Positions 26,131 to 35,227 of a stretch of 64,000 bases of DNA are shown here, piece by piece. This DNA comes from an uncultured Bacilli bacterium (lineage in GTDB: Bacteria; Bacillota_I; Bacilli_A; RF39; UBA660). The notes under the pieces were generated by a model. That model ran no database searches and was not told the origin of the DNA. It worked only from the letters and a program-made list of their open reading frames with translations. The stretch is from contig CAJTIX010000003.1 in assembly GCA_910576795.1 (NCBI GenBank), forward strand, positions 42,558 through 106,557. Reading direction: 5' to 3'. The position numbers and the translations under genes are program-made. Position 1 is the first letter of the stretch. The number at the start of each line of letters is the position of its first letter.

Positions 26131-27384
26131 ATGAAACGAATCAAAATAGAAGGTGGACATATATTAAGCGGAGAAGTTGCTATTAGTGGAGCAAAAAACA
26201 GTGCAGTTGCACTCATTCCTGCTTCTATTCTATCAGATGGAATTGTTCGAATTCATAATATTCCAAATATATCTGATATTGATGCTTTAAATGAAATACT
26301 AAATTATTTGGGAGCACAAGTTTCACGAGAAAACGATTATATGGAAATTGATGCTTCACAAATTGAAAATAAAGAGATTCCAGAAAATATTTCTAAAAAA
26401 TTACGTGCATCTTACTATTTTATGTCTGCCTTACTTGGAAAATTTAAAAGAGTAGAAATGTATTTTCCAGGCGGTTGTTCCATTGGAGCAAGACCGATTG
26501 ATCAAACATTAAAAGCATTTGAAATTTTGGGAGCAAAAGTAGTAGAAGATAATAATCGTTTCACTATAACAGCTGATCATTTGATCGGTGGAAATATATA
26601 TCTAGATATGCCAAGTGTAGGCGCAACCATTAATGCGATGTTAGTCGCAACCAAAGCAGATGGAATAACCACTATTGAAAATGCTGCCAAAGAACCTGAA
26701 ATTGTAAGTGTTGCAACATTTCTAAATAATATGGGTGCTAAAATTACAGGAGCAGGAACGAGTTCTATTACAATTGAAGGGGTAGAAAAACTAAGTGGAT
26801 GCTTTACAGAGGTGATACCAGATCGAATCGAAGCGGGGACCTATTTATTAGCAGGAGCACTCATTGGAGAGAATTTAACAATTACAAATATGATTCCAAA
26901 ACATATTGAAGCACTTACCAATAAATTAAAAGAAATCGGATATCCCCTCACAATTGGGTCTGATTTCATTACCATATCTCGTATTCAACACAAAAAACCA
27001 GTCCATATTAAAACCTTAGGGTATCCTGGTTTTGCAACTGACCTTCAACAGCCAATTACAGTGTTATTGACACAATGTAATGGAGAGTCTATTTTAGAAG
27101 AAACTATCTATGAAAATCGGTTTCAAAATGTTGAACATCTAAATAATATGGGTGCAAATATCCAAATAAAAGGAAGTTGTATTTATGTTAAAGGAACAAC
27201 TTCGCTCTATGGAACCGAAGTGGAAGCAACTGATTTACGTGCTGGAGCTTGTATGGTATTAGCTGCTTTGGTTGCAGAAGGAACGACAAGTATTACTTCG
27301 ATTGAACATGTGTTAAGAGGGTACGAAAACATTATTCAAAAACTAGAATCTATAGGTGCTAAAATCGAATTAGAAGAAATATAA
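26131..27384 (+). CDS. murA: UDP-N-acetylglucosamine 1-carboxyvinyltransferase
   Basis: First committed step of peptidoglycan synthesis, target of fosfomycin. Lys22 in SGAKNSA and the PEP-binding Cys116 in PGGCSIGARPID are present, so the enzyme should be fosfomycin sensitive. 417 residues. In Bacillus murAA precedes spoIID and spoIIQ; here the order is kept with other genes inserted between. AGGAGG precedes ATG. Confidence 0.96.
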   Translation: MKRIKIEGGHILSGEVAISGAKNSAVALIPASILSDGIVRIHNIPNISDIDALNEILNYLGAQVSRENDYMEIDASQIENKEIPENISKKLRASYYFMSALLGKFKRVEMYFPGGCSIGARPIDQTLKAFEILGAKVVEDNNRFTITADHLIGGNIYLDMPSVGATINAMLVATKADGITTIENAAKEPEIVSVATFLNNMGAKITGAGTSSITIEGVEKLSGCFTEVIPDRIEAGTYLLAGALIGENLTITNMIPKHIEALTNKLKEIGYPLTIGSDFITISRIQHKKPVHIKTLGYPGFATDLQQPITVLLTQCNGESILEETIYENRFQNVEHLNNMGANIQIKGSCIYVKGTTSLYGTEVEATDLRAGACMVLAALVAEGTTSITSIEHVLRGYENIIQKLESIGAKIELEEI

Positions 27385-27385
27385 T

Positions 27386-27410
27386 AAAAGTAGAGACATT
27401 CTACTTTTTT
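27386..27410 (+). terminator. Terminator after murA
   Basis: AAAAGTAGA and TCTACTTTTTT form the stem and T tail around GACAT. Confidence 0.8.
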
Positions 27411-27426
27411 ATTGGAGGGATTTTTT

Positions 27427-28104
27427 ATGAAATGGAAAGCAGTTCTTTTTCTAGCTTTTGTCTTTTTAATGGTATTTGTCATTTATTTGACAACACTCGA
27501 CCGAAAAGTATATTATCTAAATTTAGGGGATGAAGTCGCTCTTACAGAGGATAATTATGGGCAGTGGATTCGTGATTATTTAAAATTCAAAGGAAAATTA
27601 GAAAAGTATGTATCAGAGTTTTCTGAAGAAGATTATCGCACTACTGATTTGATTCGTGATATTGAAGAAAATCGAAAAGTCTTCAGTAACAAAAATAATA
27701 TTGCTTTAAAAAATGCACTGATTAAAGCAGATCTTGTAACATTATCCATTGGTTCAAATGATATCTATTATAAAATTACAACTGCTTCCCCTAAAGAAAG
27801 TTATGAATACATAGATCAAGTTTTGGTCGATTTAGAAAATTTATTAGAATTGATGAGAGAATATTGTAAAGAAGATATTATCATGATAAATTACTACAAC
27901 GTATATCAAGAACAATACAATGAAATTTTTGATTATATGAATGATAAATTAGATGATTTGGCGAATGTGTATGAAATACAAATAGTAGATATAACTGATA
28001 TAATGTATGGAAATACAATGGAGAATCGTTTGCCAAGTAGTGAACAGTATGAACAGATTTATAATAGAATGAAAAAGATAATAGATGAGCAATTGTTTCA
28101 ATAA
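27427..28104 (+). CDS. Membrane-anchored SGNH-like protein with degenerate active site
   Basis: A membrane anchor (about 5-22) is followed by a domain with SGNH-hydrolase order: block I LNLGDEVALTED (33-36 is LGDE, where the nucleophile Ser would be in GDS), block III SIGSNDIYYK (107-116), and a C-terminal LPSSEQYEQI where the catalytic Asp-x-x-His is expected. Both Ser and His appear lost, so it may be a pseudoenzyme. The start is ATG 27427 after TTGGAGGGA; an in-frame TTG at 27412 overlaps that site. 225 residues. Confidence 0.65.
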   Translation: MKWKAVLFLAFVFLMVFVIYLTTLDRKVYYLNLGDEVALTEDNYGQWIRDYLKFKGKLEKYVSEFSEEDYRTTDLIRDIEENRKVFSNKNNIALKNALIKADLVTLSIGSNDIYYKITTASPKESYEYIDQVLVDLENLLELMREYCKEDIIMINYYNVYQEQYNEIFDYMNDKLDDLANVYEIQIVDITDIMYGNTMENRLPSSEQYEQIYNRMKKIIDEQLFQ

Positions 28105-28108
28105 AAGC

Positions 28109-28137
28109 TTGCATTTTTGAATATTCATTGGTATACT
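28109..28137 (+). promoter_or_regulatory. Promoter of rpmE
   Basis: TTGCAT (28109-28114), 17 bp, TATACT (28132-28137). Confidence 0.75.
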
Positions 28138-28191
28138 ATATAAGAATTAAATTTCTATGGCGAATATTCGTCATGGCAGGAGGAGATTAAA

Positions 28192-28410
28192 ATGAAAAAA
28201 GGAATTCATCCAGAGTATATGGAAACGAAAGTAATTTGTTCTTGTGGAAATACATTTACTGTAAAATCTAACAAAGAAGAATTACACATTGAAACTTGTG
28301 ACAAATGTCATCCATTTTATACAGGAGTACAAGGTGCAGTTGCAAAAACTGGACGTGTAGAAAAATTCAACCGTAAATATGGATTAAATCAAGAAAATAA
28401 AGCAGCGTAA
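28192..28410 (+). CDS. rpmE: 50S ribosomal protein L31 (zinc-binding type)
   Basis: 72 residues with [20 protein letters not shown] at the N-terminus and the Cys pattern CSC...CDKC that binds zinc, so this is the C+ form. [12 protein letters not shown] follows. A short 55-bp leader and a GGAGGAG site precede it. Confidence 0.96.
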   Translation: MKKGIHPEYMETKVICSCGNTFTVKSNKEELHIETCDKCHPFYTGVQGAVAKTGRVEKFNRKYGLNQENKAA

Positions 28411-28422
28411 GTTGCTTTTTTT
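28399..28422 (+). terminator. Terminator after rpmE
   Basis: AAAGCA and TGCTTT pair across an 8-base loop containing the stop codon, then seven T. Confidence 0.75.
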
Positions 28423-28452
28423 GATACTCATGTATCATTGAATAATTGTAAT

Positions 28453-28481
28453 TTGCTAAAATATATAAATTAGGATATACT
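28453..28481 (+). promoter_or_regulatory. Promoter of the transglutaminase-like gene
   Basis: TTGCTA (28453-28458), 17 bp, TATACT (28476-28481), 22 bp before the ATG. Confidence 0.65.
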
Positions 28482-28502
28482 ATATAACGCAAAGGGGATG
28501 AA

Positions 28503-29192
28503 ATGATGCAAAAAGATGAATACCGATATATAGAATATGAAATGTATCAAAAAACAAAAGATACATTATTTCAAACAATTGTAAATGAAGATGTAAATCC
28601 AGATCTTAACCATATTGCAAAATTTATTTATGAATTAACATTACAATCACCAAATCATCCAAATTTCTATAACAATGTAGGAGACTTAAAACAAAAATAT
28701 CATATCGATTTCAAAATGAATTATAATACCTGGAGTTATCAAATTACGTATCACAATAATACCTTTTTATTTCGTCTACTTTCTCCATTCATTCATGATG
28801 CCAAAATGCAAAGGGAATTATTTTCGGAAGATAGAAGAAGTAAATGTCATGAAAGAACAATCGCATTATTCTCTCAAAATGTAAAATTGGTAACAGGATA
28901 TGTCAATGATCTACAATTTCCACATTTAAAAACAATTCATAGTTGGCTGGAACAAACGATTGATCATGAAGAATATGTAATCGATTACGTGATGAACATG
29001 GTAATTTTAAAAAGAGATTACGATCGACTAATGAATGTCGATAAAATCAATGAATTAAAGGATCCTAGTATTATCGAAACTTATCAACAAACCTTTCTCA
29101 TTCCTGGAAAACTTTATTGTTTAGCAGGAAATGAAATAGCAGAAGAAATCAAACAAAAAATCTTCACTAATGACATTTTTTCTAAGATATAG
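28503..29192 (+). CDS. Hypothetical protein with a transglutaminase-like Cys-His-Asp pattern
   Basis: No named family is recognised with certainty. Cys115 (RSKCHERTIALF), a strand LVTGYVND, His146 in HSWLE and Asp161 in YVIDYVMNMV follow the order and spacing of transglutaminase-like cysteine peptidases (Cys, then V-x-G-Y, H-x-W-x-E, and the Asp strand 15 residues after His). No signal peptide is visible, so it acts in the cytoplasm. 229 residues. A second protein with a similar triad is encoded at 32845-33714. Confidence 0.6.
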   Translation: MMQKDEYRYIEYEMYQKTKDTLFQTIVNEDVNPDLNHIAKFIYELTLQSPNHPNFYNNVGDLKQKYHIDFKMNYNTWSYQITYHNNTFLFRLLSPFIHDAKMQRELFSEDRRSKCHERTIALFSQNVKLVTGYVNDLQFPHLKTIHSWLEQTIDHEEYVIDYVMNMVILKRDYDRLMNVDKINELKDPSIIETYQQTFLIPGKLYCLAGNEIAEEIKQKIFTNDIFSKI

Positions 29193-29218
29193 TATAATAC
29201 TAAACGTAAGGTGATACT

Positions 29219-30487
29219 ATGTTAGAGAATTTAACAGAACAAGAATTCAATCAATTTTCAAAAAATCATCCAAATAGTATGTTTTTTCAATCTTCCTATT
29301 GGGGGGACTTAAAAGAATCCACTGGATGGAAAAAACATTTGGTTGGAATCAAAGAAAATGGTAAAATTGTAGGCGCAACACTCCTGTTATGCAAAAAAAT
29401 CCCAGTATTAAATCAAAATATGTTTTATGCTCCAAGAGGATTTTTATTAGATTACCAAAATCAAAATATAATTTCTTTGTTCACCAAAGAAGTTTCACAT
29501 TATGTGAAAAAAAACAAAGGTATCTTTTTCAAAATCAATCCGCCTATTTTATATCAACAAAGAAACATAGATGGAGATATTGTTGTAGATGGTACACAAA
29601 ACAAATCTTTAGTAGAATTCTTAAAAAAAATAGGATATCAACACAATGGCTTTACCATTCATTATGGAAAAGATTTGGAACCAAGATGGGTATCTATTTT
29701 AAATATTGAAAATCAAACAGAAGAACAAATATTTCAATTATTTCGAAGTTCACATAAAAGAAAAATCAAAAAATCATTAGGTGGATGGTTATCTTTAGAA
29801 CAGGTAACTACTGATGATTTAGAAAAGTTGGAAATCTATAAAAAAATAATGGCACATACAGGAAATAGAAGAGGGTTCATTGATCGTGCTGAAGATTATT
29901 ACAAAAAAATGTATGATGTATTTTCCAAAGATTACCAAATTCAAATTGTATTAATCCGCTTAGACTTACAAAAATATCATGGTCATATTTTAAAAGAATT
30001 AGAAGAAATCACGAACAAAATAGAGAATTTATCACATAAAAAAGAAAGTGAAAAACAAGAGTTGACCAAAAGAATAGAACGTTTGAAAAATGAAATAGAA
30101 GAAGTGAAAAATACAATCCAAACAGAGGGCAATTCAATTTACATTACAACAGGTCTATTTATGTTATTTGGTTCTCAACTCACCTATTTATTTGGGGGTT
30201 CTTATGACAAATATATGAAATACTTTGGTGCTTATTATATGCAATGGGAAATGATAAAATATGCCATTCAAAATCACTATAAAGAATATAATTTCTATGG
30301 AATTACAGGAGAATTTAATGAAGATTCTAAAATGTATGGATTATTTGATTTCAAAAGAGGATTTCATGCTGATGTGACAGAATATATAGGAGAGTTTACT
30401 TATATTGTAAATAAACCATATTATTTTCTATATAATAGAATGTTTACTATTTATAAAAAAATCAAAAAATGGAGGATGAAAAAATGA
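29219..30487 (+). CDS. FemX/FemA-type aminoacyltransferase
   Basis: FemABX family enzyme that adds amino acids from aminoacyl-tRNA to the peptidoglycan stem or cross-bridge. Two GNAT-like lobes are visible, starting with FFQSSYWGDLKESTGWKKH and including MFYAPRG, with a Lys/Glu coiled-coil arm inserted at about 245-300 as in FemA. The C-terminal block NFYGITGEF...GLFDFKRGFHADVTEYIGEF is typical. 422 residues. It overlaps rpiB by 4 bases. Confidence 0.9.
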   Translation: MLENLTEQEFNQFSKNHPNSMFFQSSYWGDLKESTGWKKHLVGIKENGKIVGATLLLCKKIPVLNQNMFYAPRGFLLDYQNQNIISLFTKEVSHYVKKNKGIFFKINPPILYQQRNIDGDIVVDGTQNKSLVEFLKKIGYQHNGFTIHYGKDLEPRWVSILNIENQTEEQIFQLFRSSHKRKIKKSLGGWLSLEQVTTDDLEKLEIYKKIMAHTGNRRGFIDRAEDYYKKMYDVFSKDYQIQIVLIRLDLQKYHGHILKELEEITNKIENLSHKKESEKQELTKRIERLKNEIEEVKNTIQTEGNSIYITTGLFMLFGSQLTYLFGGSYDKYMKYFGAYYMQWEMIKYAIQNHYKEYNFYGITGEFNEDSKMYGLFDFKRGFHADVTEYIGEFTYIVNKPYYFLYNRMFTIYKKIKKWRMKK

Positions 30488-30918
30488 AAATAGGAATTGG
30501 ATCAGACCATGGTGGATATCTTGCCAAAGAAGAATTGATTGCGTATTTAAAGGACAACTATGAAATCAAAGATTTTGGAACCACGAGTACAGATTCCGTT
30601 GACTATCCTATATTTGCCTTCCAAGTAGGAGAAGCGATTCAAAAGCATGAAATTGATTTTGGTATTTTATTATGTACAACTGGAATTGGAATGAGTATCG
30701 CTTGTAATAAAGTACATGGGGTAAGATGTGCCAAAGTAGACAATGAAGAAGAAGCATCTCTTACAAGGGCTCATAATAATAGTAATGTCATTGCTTTGAG
30801 TGCGAAAAAGGATATGGAAGAAATCAAAAAACTAATTGACATTTTTTTAACAACCCCATTTTCAAATGAAGAAAGACATTGTAGAAGAAATCATATGGTA
30901 GATACATATGGAGACTAA
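30484..30918 (+). CDS. rpiB: Ribose-5-phosphate isomerase B (RpiB/LacAB family)
   Basis: Interconverts ribose 5-phosphate and ribulose 5-phosphate. GSDHGGY (7-13), catalytic Cys64 in LLCTTGIGMSIACNK, and RAHNNSNVIAL are diagnostic. The start is ATG 30484, eight bases after TGGAGG; an upstream in-frame ATG at 30469 overlaps that ribosome site. 144 residues. Confidence 0.93.
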   Translation: MKIGIGSDHGGYLAKEELIAYLKDNYEIKDFGTTSTDSVDYPIFAFQVGEAIQKHEIDFGILLCTTGIGMSIACNKVHGVRCAKVDNEEEASLTRAHNNSNVIALSAKKDMEEIKKLIDIFLTTPFSNEERHCRRNHMVDTYGD

Positions 30919-31116
30919 ATGAATATCAAAACCATTTTATATTTAGTCATTGTTCCATTAGTAATTTGGGCATTAGATGGAATCAATATTCAAAATGTAT
31001 TCAAAAAAAATCGAAAATATCAAGCTACATTTTTATATGTAATCATAAGCTTAGGTCTTTCTTATTTAATCGTCAATTTCTTCTATGATTTCTTTTTGAA
31101 TTCTAAATTTATATAG
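30919..31116 (+). CDS. DUF1146 (YwzB-like) small membrane protein
   Basis: 65 residues with two hydrophobic segments (about 5-22 and 38-60) and the family pattern ALDGINIQNVFKKNRKYQA then YLIVNFFYDF. YwzB-type proteins are found upstream of murA-spoIID in Bacillus, and here it directly precedes spoIID, supporting the call. It starts immediately after the rpiB stop. Function unknown. Confidence 0.82.
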   Translation: MNIKTILYLVIVPLVIWALDGINIQNVFKKNRKYQATFLYVIISLGLSYLIVNFFYDFFLNSKFI

Positions 31117-31138
31117 CGTGTGAAAACACGTTTTTTTC
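31117..31138 (+). terminator. Terminator after the DUF1146 gene
   Basis: CGTGT-GAAA-ACACG stem-loop and seven T. Confidence 0.88.
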
Positions 31139-31210
31139 GACAAAATTACAAAATAAAAACAATTATAATATAGAAAAATGCGAATAGAATAAATAGAGAG
31201 GAGAATTCAA

Positions 31211-32125
31211 ATGAAAAAGGTAATCATTGCCTCTATTCTTATTTTAGTCGTACCATATTTGATTGTAACCTTATGCATCAAAGAAGAAAAAATGAATTTT
31301 CAATTTGGTTCTAACTTAATGATCCGTGTCAAAAGAAATGCTACTGGAAATATTGAAAAAGTACCATTTGAAGAATATATAACAGGTGTACTTGCCGGAG
31401 AAATGCCTGTTAATTTTGAACTAGAAGCTTTAAAAGCACAAGCAGTCGCCGCTCGTAGTTATGCGATGAAAAAAATGGAACAAAATCAAAATAACGAATT
31501 TGATGTAGTCGATACAGTTTCGAACCAGGTATATTTGGATGATGCTACCTTAAAAGAAAGATGGAAAGATGATTATCCCGAAAAAATCAATAAAATCAAA
31601 ACAGCGATCACAGAAACAAATGGAGAATATCTCACATATGATGGTGCAGTGATTCAAGCTTTTTTCTTTTCCACTAGTACAGGGAAAACAGAAAATGTAG
31701 AAGAAGTATTTGTGCAAGCATTGCCTTATTTGAGAAGTGTGGATTCTAGTTGGGATGCAGAAGTGTCACCAGTTTTTCAAGTCACAACAGAATTCAGTTT
31801 AGCGGATTTTTATAGTAAATTAAATCTTCCTTATCAAGAAAGTTTACAGATAGAATTTACCAAAACTACTAGTACAGGAAGAGTGAAAGAGCTACTCATA
31901 AATGGAACACCATTTAAAGCAAGTGATGTATCTTCTAATTTGAATTTGCGTTCTACTTTTTTCTCTTTTGAACAAATTGGTAATAATGTAAAAATAGAAA
32001 CCAAAGGATTTGGACATGGTGTTGGATTAAGCCAATATGGTGCGCAAGCAATGGCAAAAAAAGGATATACCTATGATCAGATTTTAAAACATTATTATCA
32101 AGGTGTTGAAATTTCAAAAATTTAA
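31211..32125 (+). CDS. spoIID: Stage II sporulation protein D
   Basis: Lytic transglycosylase of the DMP complex that drives engulfment in the mother cell. A membrane anchor at about 4-22 is followed by the SpoIID domain with the catalytic Glu64 in LAGEMP, AQAVAARSYA, and the C-terminal GFGHGVGLSQYGAQAMA signature. 304 residues. GGAG precedes ATG. No clear sigma-E promoter was found. Confidence 0.96.
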   Translation: MKKVIIASILILVVPYLIVTLCIKEEKMNFQFGSNLMIRVKRNATGNIEKVPFEEYITGVLAGEMPVNFELEALKAQAVAARSYAMKKMEQNQNNEFDVVDTVSNQVYLDDATLKERWKDDYPEKINKIKTAITETNGEYLTYDGAVIQAFFFSTSTGKTENVEEVFVQALPYLRSVDSSWDAEVSPVFQVTTEFSLADFYSKLNLPYQESLQIEFTKTTSTGRVKELLINGTPFKASDVSSNLNLRSTFFSFEQIGNNVKIETKGFGHGVGLSQYGAQAMAKKGYTYDQILKHYYQGVEISKI

Positions 32126-32179
32126 AAATTAAAGTATAAAAAAAGTAATTTTGCCCACAATGATATTAGAGGTGAAATT

Positions 32180-32812
32180 ATGACAGAAAGAAGACTGAAA
32201 AAGTCAGTAATCTATGGAATTTACAGTTTAGGAATTATTGCTTTAATAGGTACAATTTATTTAATTGAAAGTTCGATTGGAAAAAACAACTTCAAAGAAA
32301 ATGATGATTCTACTTATGTGACAAAAACAATATTTGACGATAGTATACCTGTTGTTGCAGATGATGTGAAAATCTTAAGACCTTATAGTGATGCTGAAAT
32401 TAGGGTAATTAAAAGTTATTATGACTATAAAGCAGATGAAGAATCACAGAGAAATGCGATTATTTTCCATGAAGATACCTATATGCAAAGCAGCGGAGTT
32501 GCTTATGGTGGAAAGGAAAATTTTGAAGTCAAAGCTGTGTTGGATGGAACAGTAGTGGATGTCAAAGAAGATCAACTACTTGGAAAAATCGTTGAAATCA
32601 AACATAGCAATGACATGATTAGTGTCTACCAAAGTTTATCTGAAGTAACTGTAAGTAAAGATGCAGTCATCAAACAAGGAGATGTAATTGGAAAAAGTGG
32701 AAATGCCAATATATCTACAGAGTTAGGAAATCATTTATATTTTGAATTGATTGTCAAAGGTACGACTGTAAATCCAGAAGAATATTTTGAAAAATTGGTG
32801 AAAGAACTATAA
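32180..32812 (+). CDS. spoIIQ: Stage II sporulation protein Q (degenerate LytM)
   Basis: Forespore partner of SpoIIIAH in the feeding channel. A membrane segment (about 10-28) is followed by a LytM/M23 domain. The first zinc ligand is absent (SSGVAYGG where an active enzyme has HxGxD), as in Bacillus SpoIIQ, while the later NHLYFEL remains. The position after spoIID and before spoIIID supports SpoIIQ over a general M23 peptidase. 210 residues. Confidence 0.9.
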   Translation: MTERRLKKSVIYGIYSLGIIALIGTIYLIESSIGKNNFKENDDSTYVTKTIFDDSIPVVADDVKILRPYSDAEIRVIKSYYDYKADEESQRNAIIFHEDTYMQSSGVAYGGKENFEVKAVLDGTVVDVKEDQLLGKIVEIKHSNDMISVYQSLSEVTVSKDAVIKQGDVIGKSGNANISTELGNHLYFELIVKGTTVNPEEYFEKLVKEL

Positions 32813-32841
32813 AAAAATCGATATAGAACTATCGATTTTTT
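32811..32841. terminator. Bidirectional terminator between spoIIQ and the convergent gene
   Basis: AAAAAATCGATA and TATCGATTTTTT are a symmetric 12-bp stem around TAGAAC that can stop transcription on both strands. Confidence 0.85.
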
Positions 32842-32844
32842 ATA

Positions 32845-33714
32845 TCAATTGGGTATTATCTTTTTCATATAAGATTCTGCTTCTTTTCTAAAATCATGTA
32901 ATAGTCGAGAATTATTATAAAATCTATCATTGGTTTCACAGGTAATATCAAGTAGTTCTGCGAGATCCATATGTGCTTTTAGGCTACTTTCATGGAGTTG
33001 TTTTATTTGAACTAGTAATTGTTTATATGATAACCTATCAAAAATCATATTAGAGATGGGTGTATAGTATAGAATAAGTTTGTCATCACCGTTTTCATAT
33101 TCTTCTGCTGATAAGCCATCCGCTAAATAAAAAAATATCTGATTAAATATATCATGAATATAATATTGATTATGATATTGAATTAGATTGGCTGCATGAG
33201 TTGCTCTAATGAAATTAAATTTTGGATCCCTATTTGGATTTAAGGAATCATTTTCTTGCACATCATAACATCGGTAGCTCTGACAAAACAGCCCTATTTT
33301 TTGAAAAATATCTTGATGCAAACTGGAAATATGCCTACAACATCCTTGCCTATGAATTACATCAAATCCCAAAAACCCATATAAATCGAAAGATCTATCA
33401 GTCAATTCTTTATAAGGATATACTGGATTACCGACAGAAAGATAGCCTCGCATAATTAGGTTTTCAACTACTTGAGAATAACTAATAGAATTATCATCTA
33501 TCCCAATTTCTTTTACAATAACTGCTGCAAGTGAAATCAACTTATTGTAATATTCTATATTTTCATAAAACACATATTTTGCTACTTCAATCTGTAATGA
33601 TATGTCATTTTGTGATTCCACAATTTTCTGCATCAGCATCGATTGTGGATCTTCTAAAGCTTTTAAATCATGTTTAATGAATTCATACATCTGTTTTTGA
33701 TGAGAAATATTCAT
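32845..33714 (-). CDS. Hypothetical protein, possible transglutaminase-like fold
   Basis: 289 residues from the ATG at 33714, chosen because AAGGAGG lies before it. No named family is recognised. A Cys (GCCRHISSLHQDIF), then His in ATHAANLI, then Asp 15 residues later in YYIHDIFNQ, follows a transglutaminase-like order. The His-Asp spacing equals that of the protein at 28503-29192. It is the only minus-strand gene inside the sporulation block, convergent with spoIIQ and divergent from spoIIID. Confidence 0.55.
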   Translation of the reverse strand: MNISHQKQMYEFIKHDLKALEDPQSMLMQKIVESQNDISLQIEVAKYVFYENIEYYNKLISLAAVIVKEIGIDDNSISYSQVVENLIMRGYLSVGNPVYPYKELTDRSFDLYGFLGFDVIHRQGCCRHISSLHQDIFQKIGLFCQSYRCYDVQENDSLNPNRDPKFNFIRATHAANLIQYHNQYYIHDIFNQIFFYLADGLSAEEYENGDDKLILYYTPISNMIFDRLSYKQLLVQIKQLHESSLKAHMDLAELLDITCETNDRFYNNSRLLHDFRKEAESYMKKIIPN

Positions 33715-33877
33715 AGAGATTCCTCCTTGATGAGAACATATTATAACACCTAGCATTTTCAATGTCAAAATTATTTTGTGTATTTCATACAGTAGATAGA
33801 ATTCATAAAATAAACCTATTTCATTTTGCGTATAAAAAATATACATTACAAATAAAATGAATTAGGGGGAACATAAA

Positions 33878-34129
33878 ATGAATCATATCAATGAAAGAGT
33901 TTTAAAAGAAACGGAATTTATTTTAAAAACGGGACATACTATTAGAGAAATCGCATTACACTTTCATGTATCTAAAAGTACAGTACATAAAGATTTACAT
34001 GAAAGATTATGTCAAATAGATCAAAAGAAATATGAAAAAGTAAAAGAAATTTTAAAATATCATACTGATATTCGTCATATTAGAGGTGGCGAATCGACTA
34101 AGAAAAAATATTTAGAACAAATATCATAG
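33878..34129 (+). CDS. spoIIID: Stage III sporulation transcriptional regulator SpoIIID
   Basis: Small mother-cell HTH regulator acting between sigma-E and sigma-K. The HTH is TIREIALHFHVSKSTVHKDL (about 21-40), and the C-terminal basic region HIRGGESTKKKY is characteristic. 83 residues. AGGGGG precedes ATG. A CATACAGT at 33786-33793 could be a sigma-E -10, but the -35 is weak. Confidence 0.95.
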   Translation: MNHINERVLKETEFILKTGHTIREIALHFHVSKSTVHKDLHERLCQIDQKKYEKVKEILKYHTDIRHIRGGESTKKKYLEQIS

Positions 34130-34149
34130 TAAGAAAAGAGGTTATCGTA

Positions 34150-35139
34150 ATGTTTGCAAAAGATATCGGAATTGATTTAGGAACCGCGAATGTATTAATT
34201 TATATAAAAGGACAAGGAGTTGTATTAAATGAACCAAGTGTGGTTGCGATTGATAGCGAAACAAAAAAACCACTTGCAGTTGGAGAGAAAGCTAGAAATA
34301 TGCTTGGGAGAACACCAGGGAAAGTACACGCTATAAGACCCATGAAAGATGGAGTCATTGCGGATTTTGACGCAACGGAAATTATGCTCAATCATTTTAT
34401 ACGTGAAGTAAATGCAAAGAGTATGTTAACACGACCTCGTATTTTAATTTGTTGTCCATCTAATATTACACAAGTAGAAAAAAATGCGATCAAAGAAGCA
34501 GCGGAGCGAACAGGAGCACGCAAAGTGTTTCTAGAAGAAGAACCAAAAGTGGCGGCTATTGGAGCTGGAATGGATATTTCCAAACCAAGTGGGAATATGG
34601 TAATTGATATTGGTGGTGGAACTACTGATATTGCCGTTTTATCCATGGGAGATATTGTCAACAGTACTTCTATTAAAATAGCGGGAAATACATTTGATAA
34701 CGATATCATTAAATATATTAAGAAAAAATATAAATTACTGATAGGAGACCGTACAGCAGAAGAAATTAAACTAACCATCGGTAATGTATATCCAGATAGT
34801 ATCAAAGAAAAGATGGAAGTTCGTGGTAGGGACTTAGGAACAGGCTTACCACATACCATTACTCTAGATAGCGAGGAAATTGCAGAAGCACTAAAAGAAA
34901 GTGCAGATGTGATTGTTCATACCGCAAAAAATGTATTAGAACAAACTCCACCAGAATTATCGGCAGATATTATTGATAAAGGTATTGTGGTAACTGGTGG
35001 TGGAGCCTTAATACGTGGACTCGATCAATTATTGGCTAAAGAACTAAAAGTTCCTGTAAGAATTGCAGATAGTCCGTTAACCTGTGTTGCAGAGGGAACA
35101 GGAATTTTACTGAGCAATCTACATTTGATTGACAAATAG
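34150..35139 (+). CDS. mbl: MreB-family actin homologue (Mbl type)
   Basis: Cytoskeletal filament that guides lateral wall synthesis. Actin-type phosphate 1 motif DIGIDLGTANVLIY (6-19), phosphate 2 motif VIDIGGGTTDIAVLS (about 155-169) and the adenosine motif VVTGGGALIRGL. 329 residues. Its position straight after spoIIID is that of mbl in Bacillus, so it is called Mbl rather than MreB. Confidence 0.93.
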   Translation: MFAKDIGIDLGTANVLIYIKGQGVVLNEPSVVAIDSETKKPLAVGEKARNMLGRTPGKVHAIRPMKDGVIADFDATEIMLNHFIREVNAKSMLTRPRILICCPSNITQVEKNAIKEAAERTGARKVFLEEEPKVAAIGAGMDISKPSGNMVIDIGGGTTDIAVLSMGDIVNSTSIKIAGNTFDNDIIKYIKKKYKLLIGDRTAEEIKLTIGNVYPDSIKEKMEVRGRDLGTGLPHTITLDSEEIAEALKESADVIVHTAKNVLEQTPPELSADIIDKGIVVTGGGALIRGLDQLLAKELKVPVRIADSPLTCVAEGTGILLSNLHLIDK

Positions 35140-35167
35140 AGCATTACCTATAAAAGTAATGCTTTTT
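35140..35167 (+). terminator. Terminator after mbl
   Basis: AGCATTAC and GTAATGCT, an 8-bp perfect stem, followed by TTTT. Confidence 0.85.
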
Positions 35168-35227
35168 GAGTATTTAGTTCAAATAGACATATAAATATAA
35201 AAATGCTATAATGAACATGGTGGTATA

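Noticed and set aside
33786..33793. CATACAGT as a sigma-E -10 element for spoIIID
   Set aside because: The -10 fits well but the -35 at the proper distance is poor, and AT-rich DNA gives such matches by chance; mentioned only under spoIIID.
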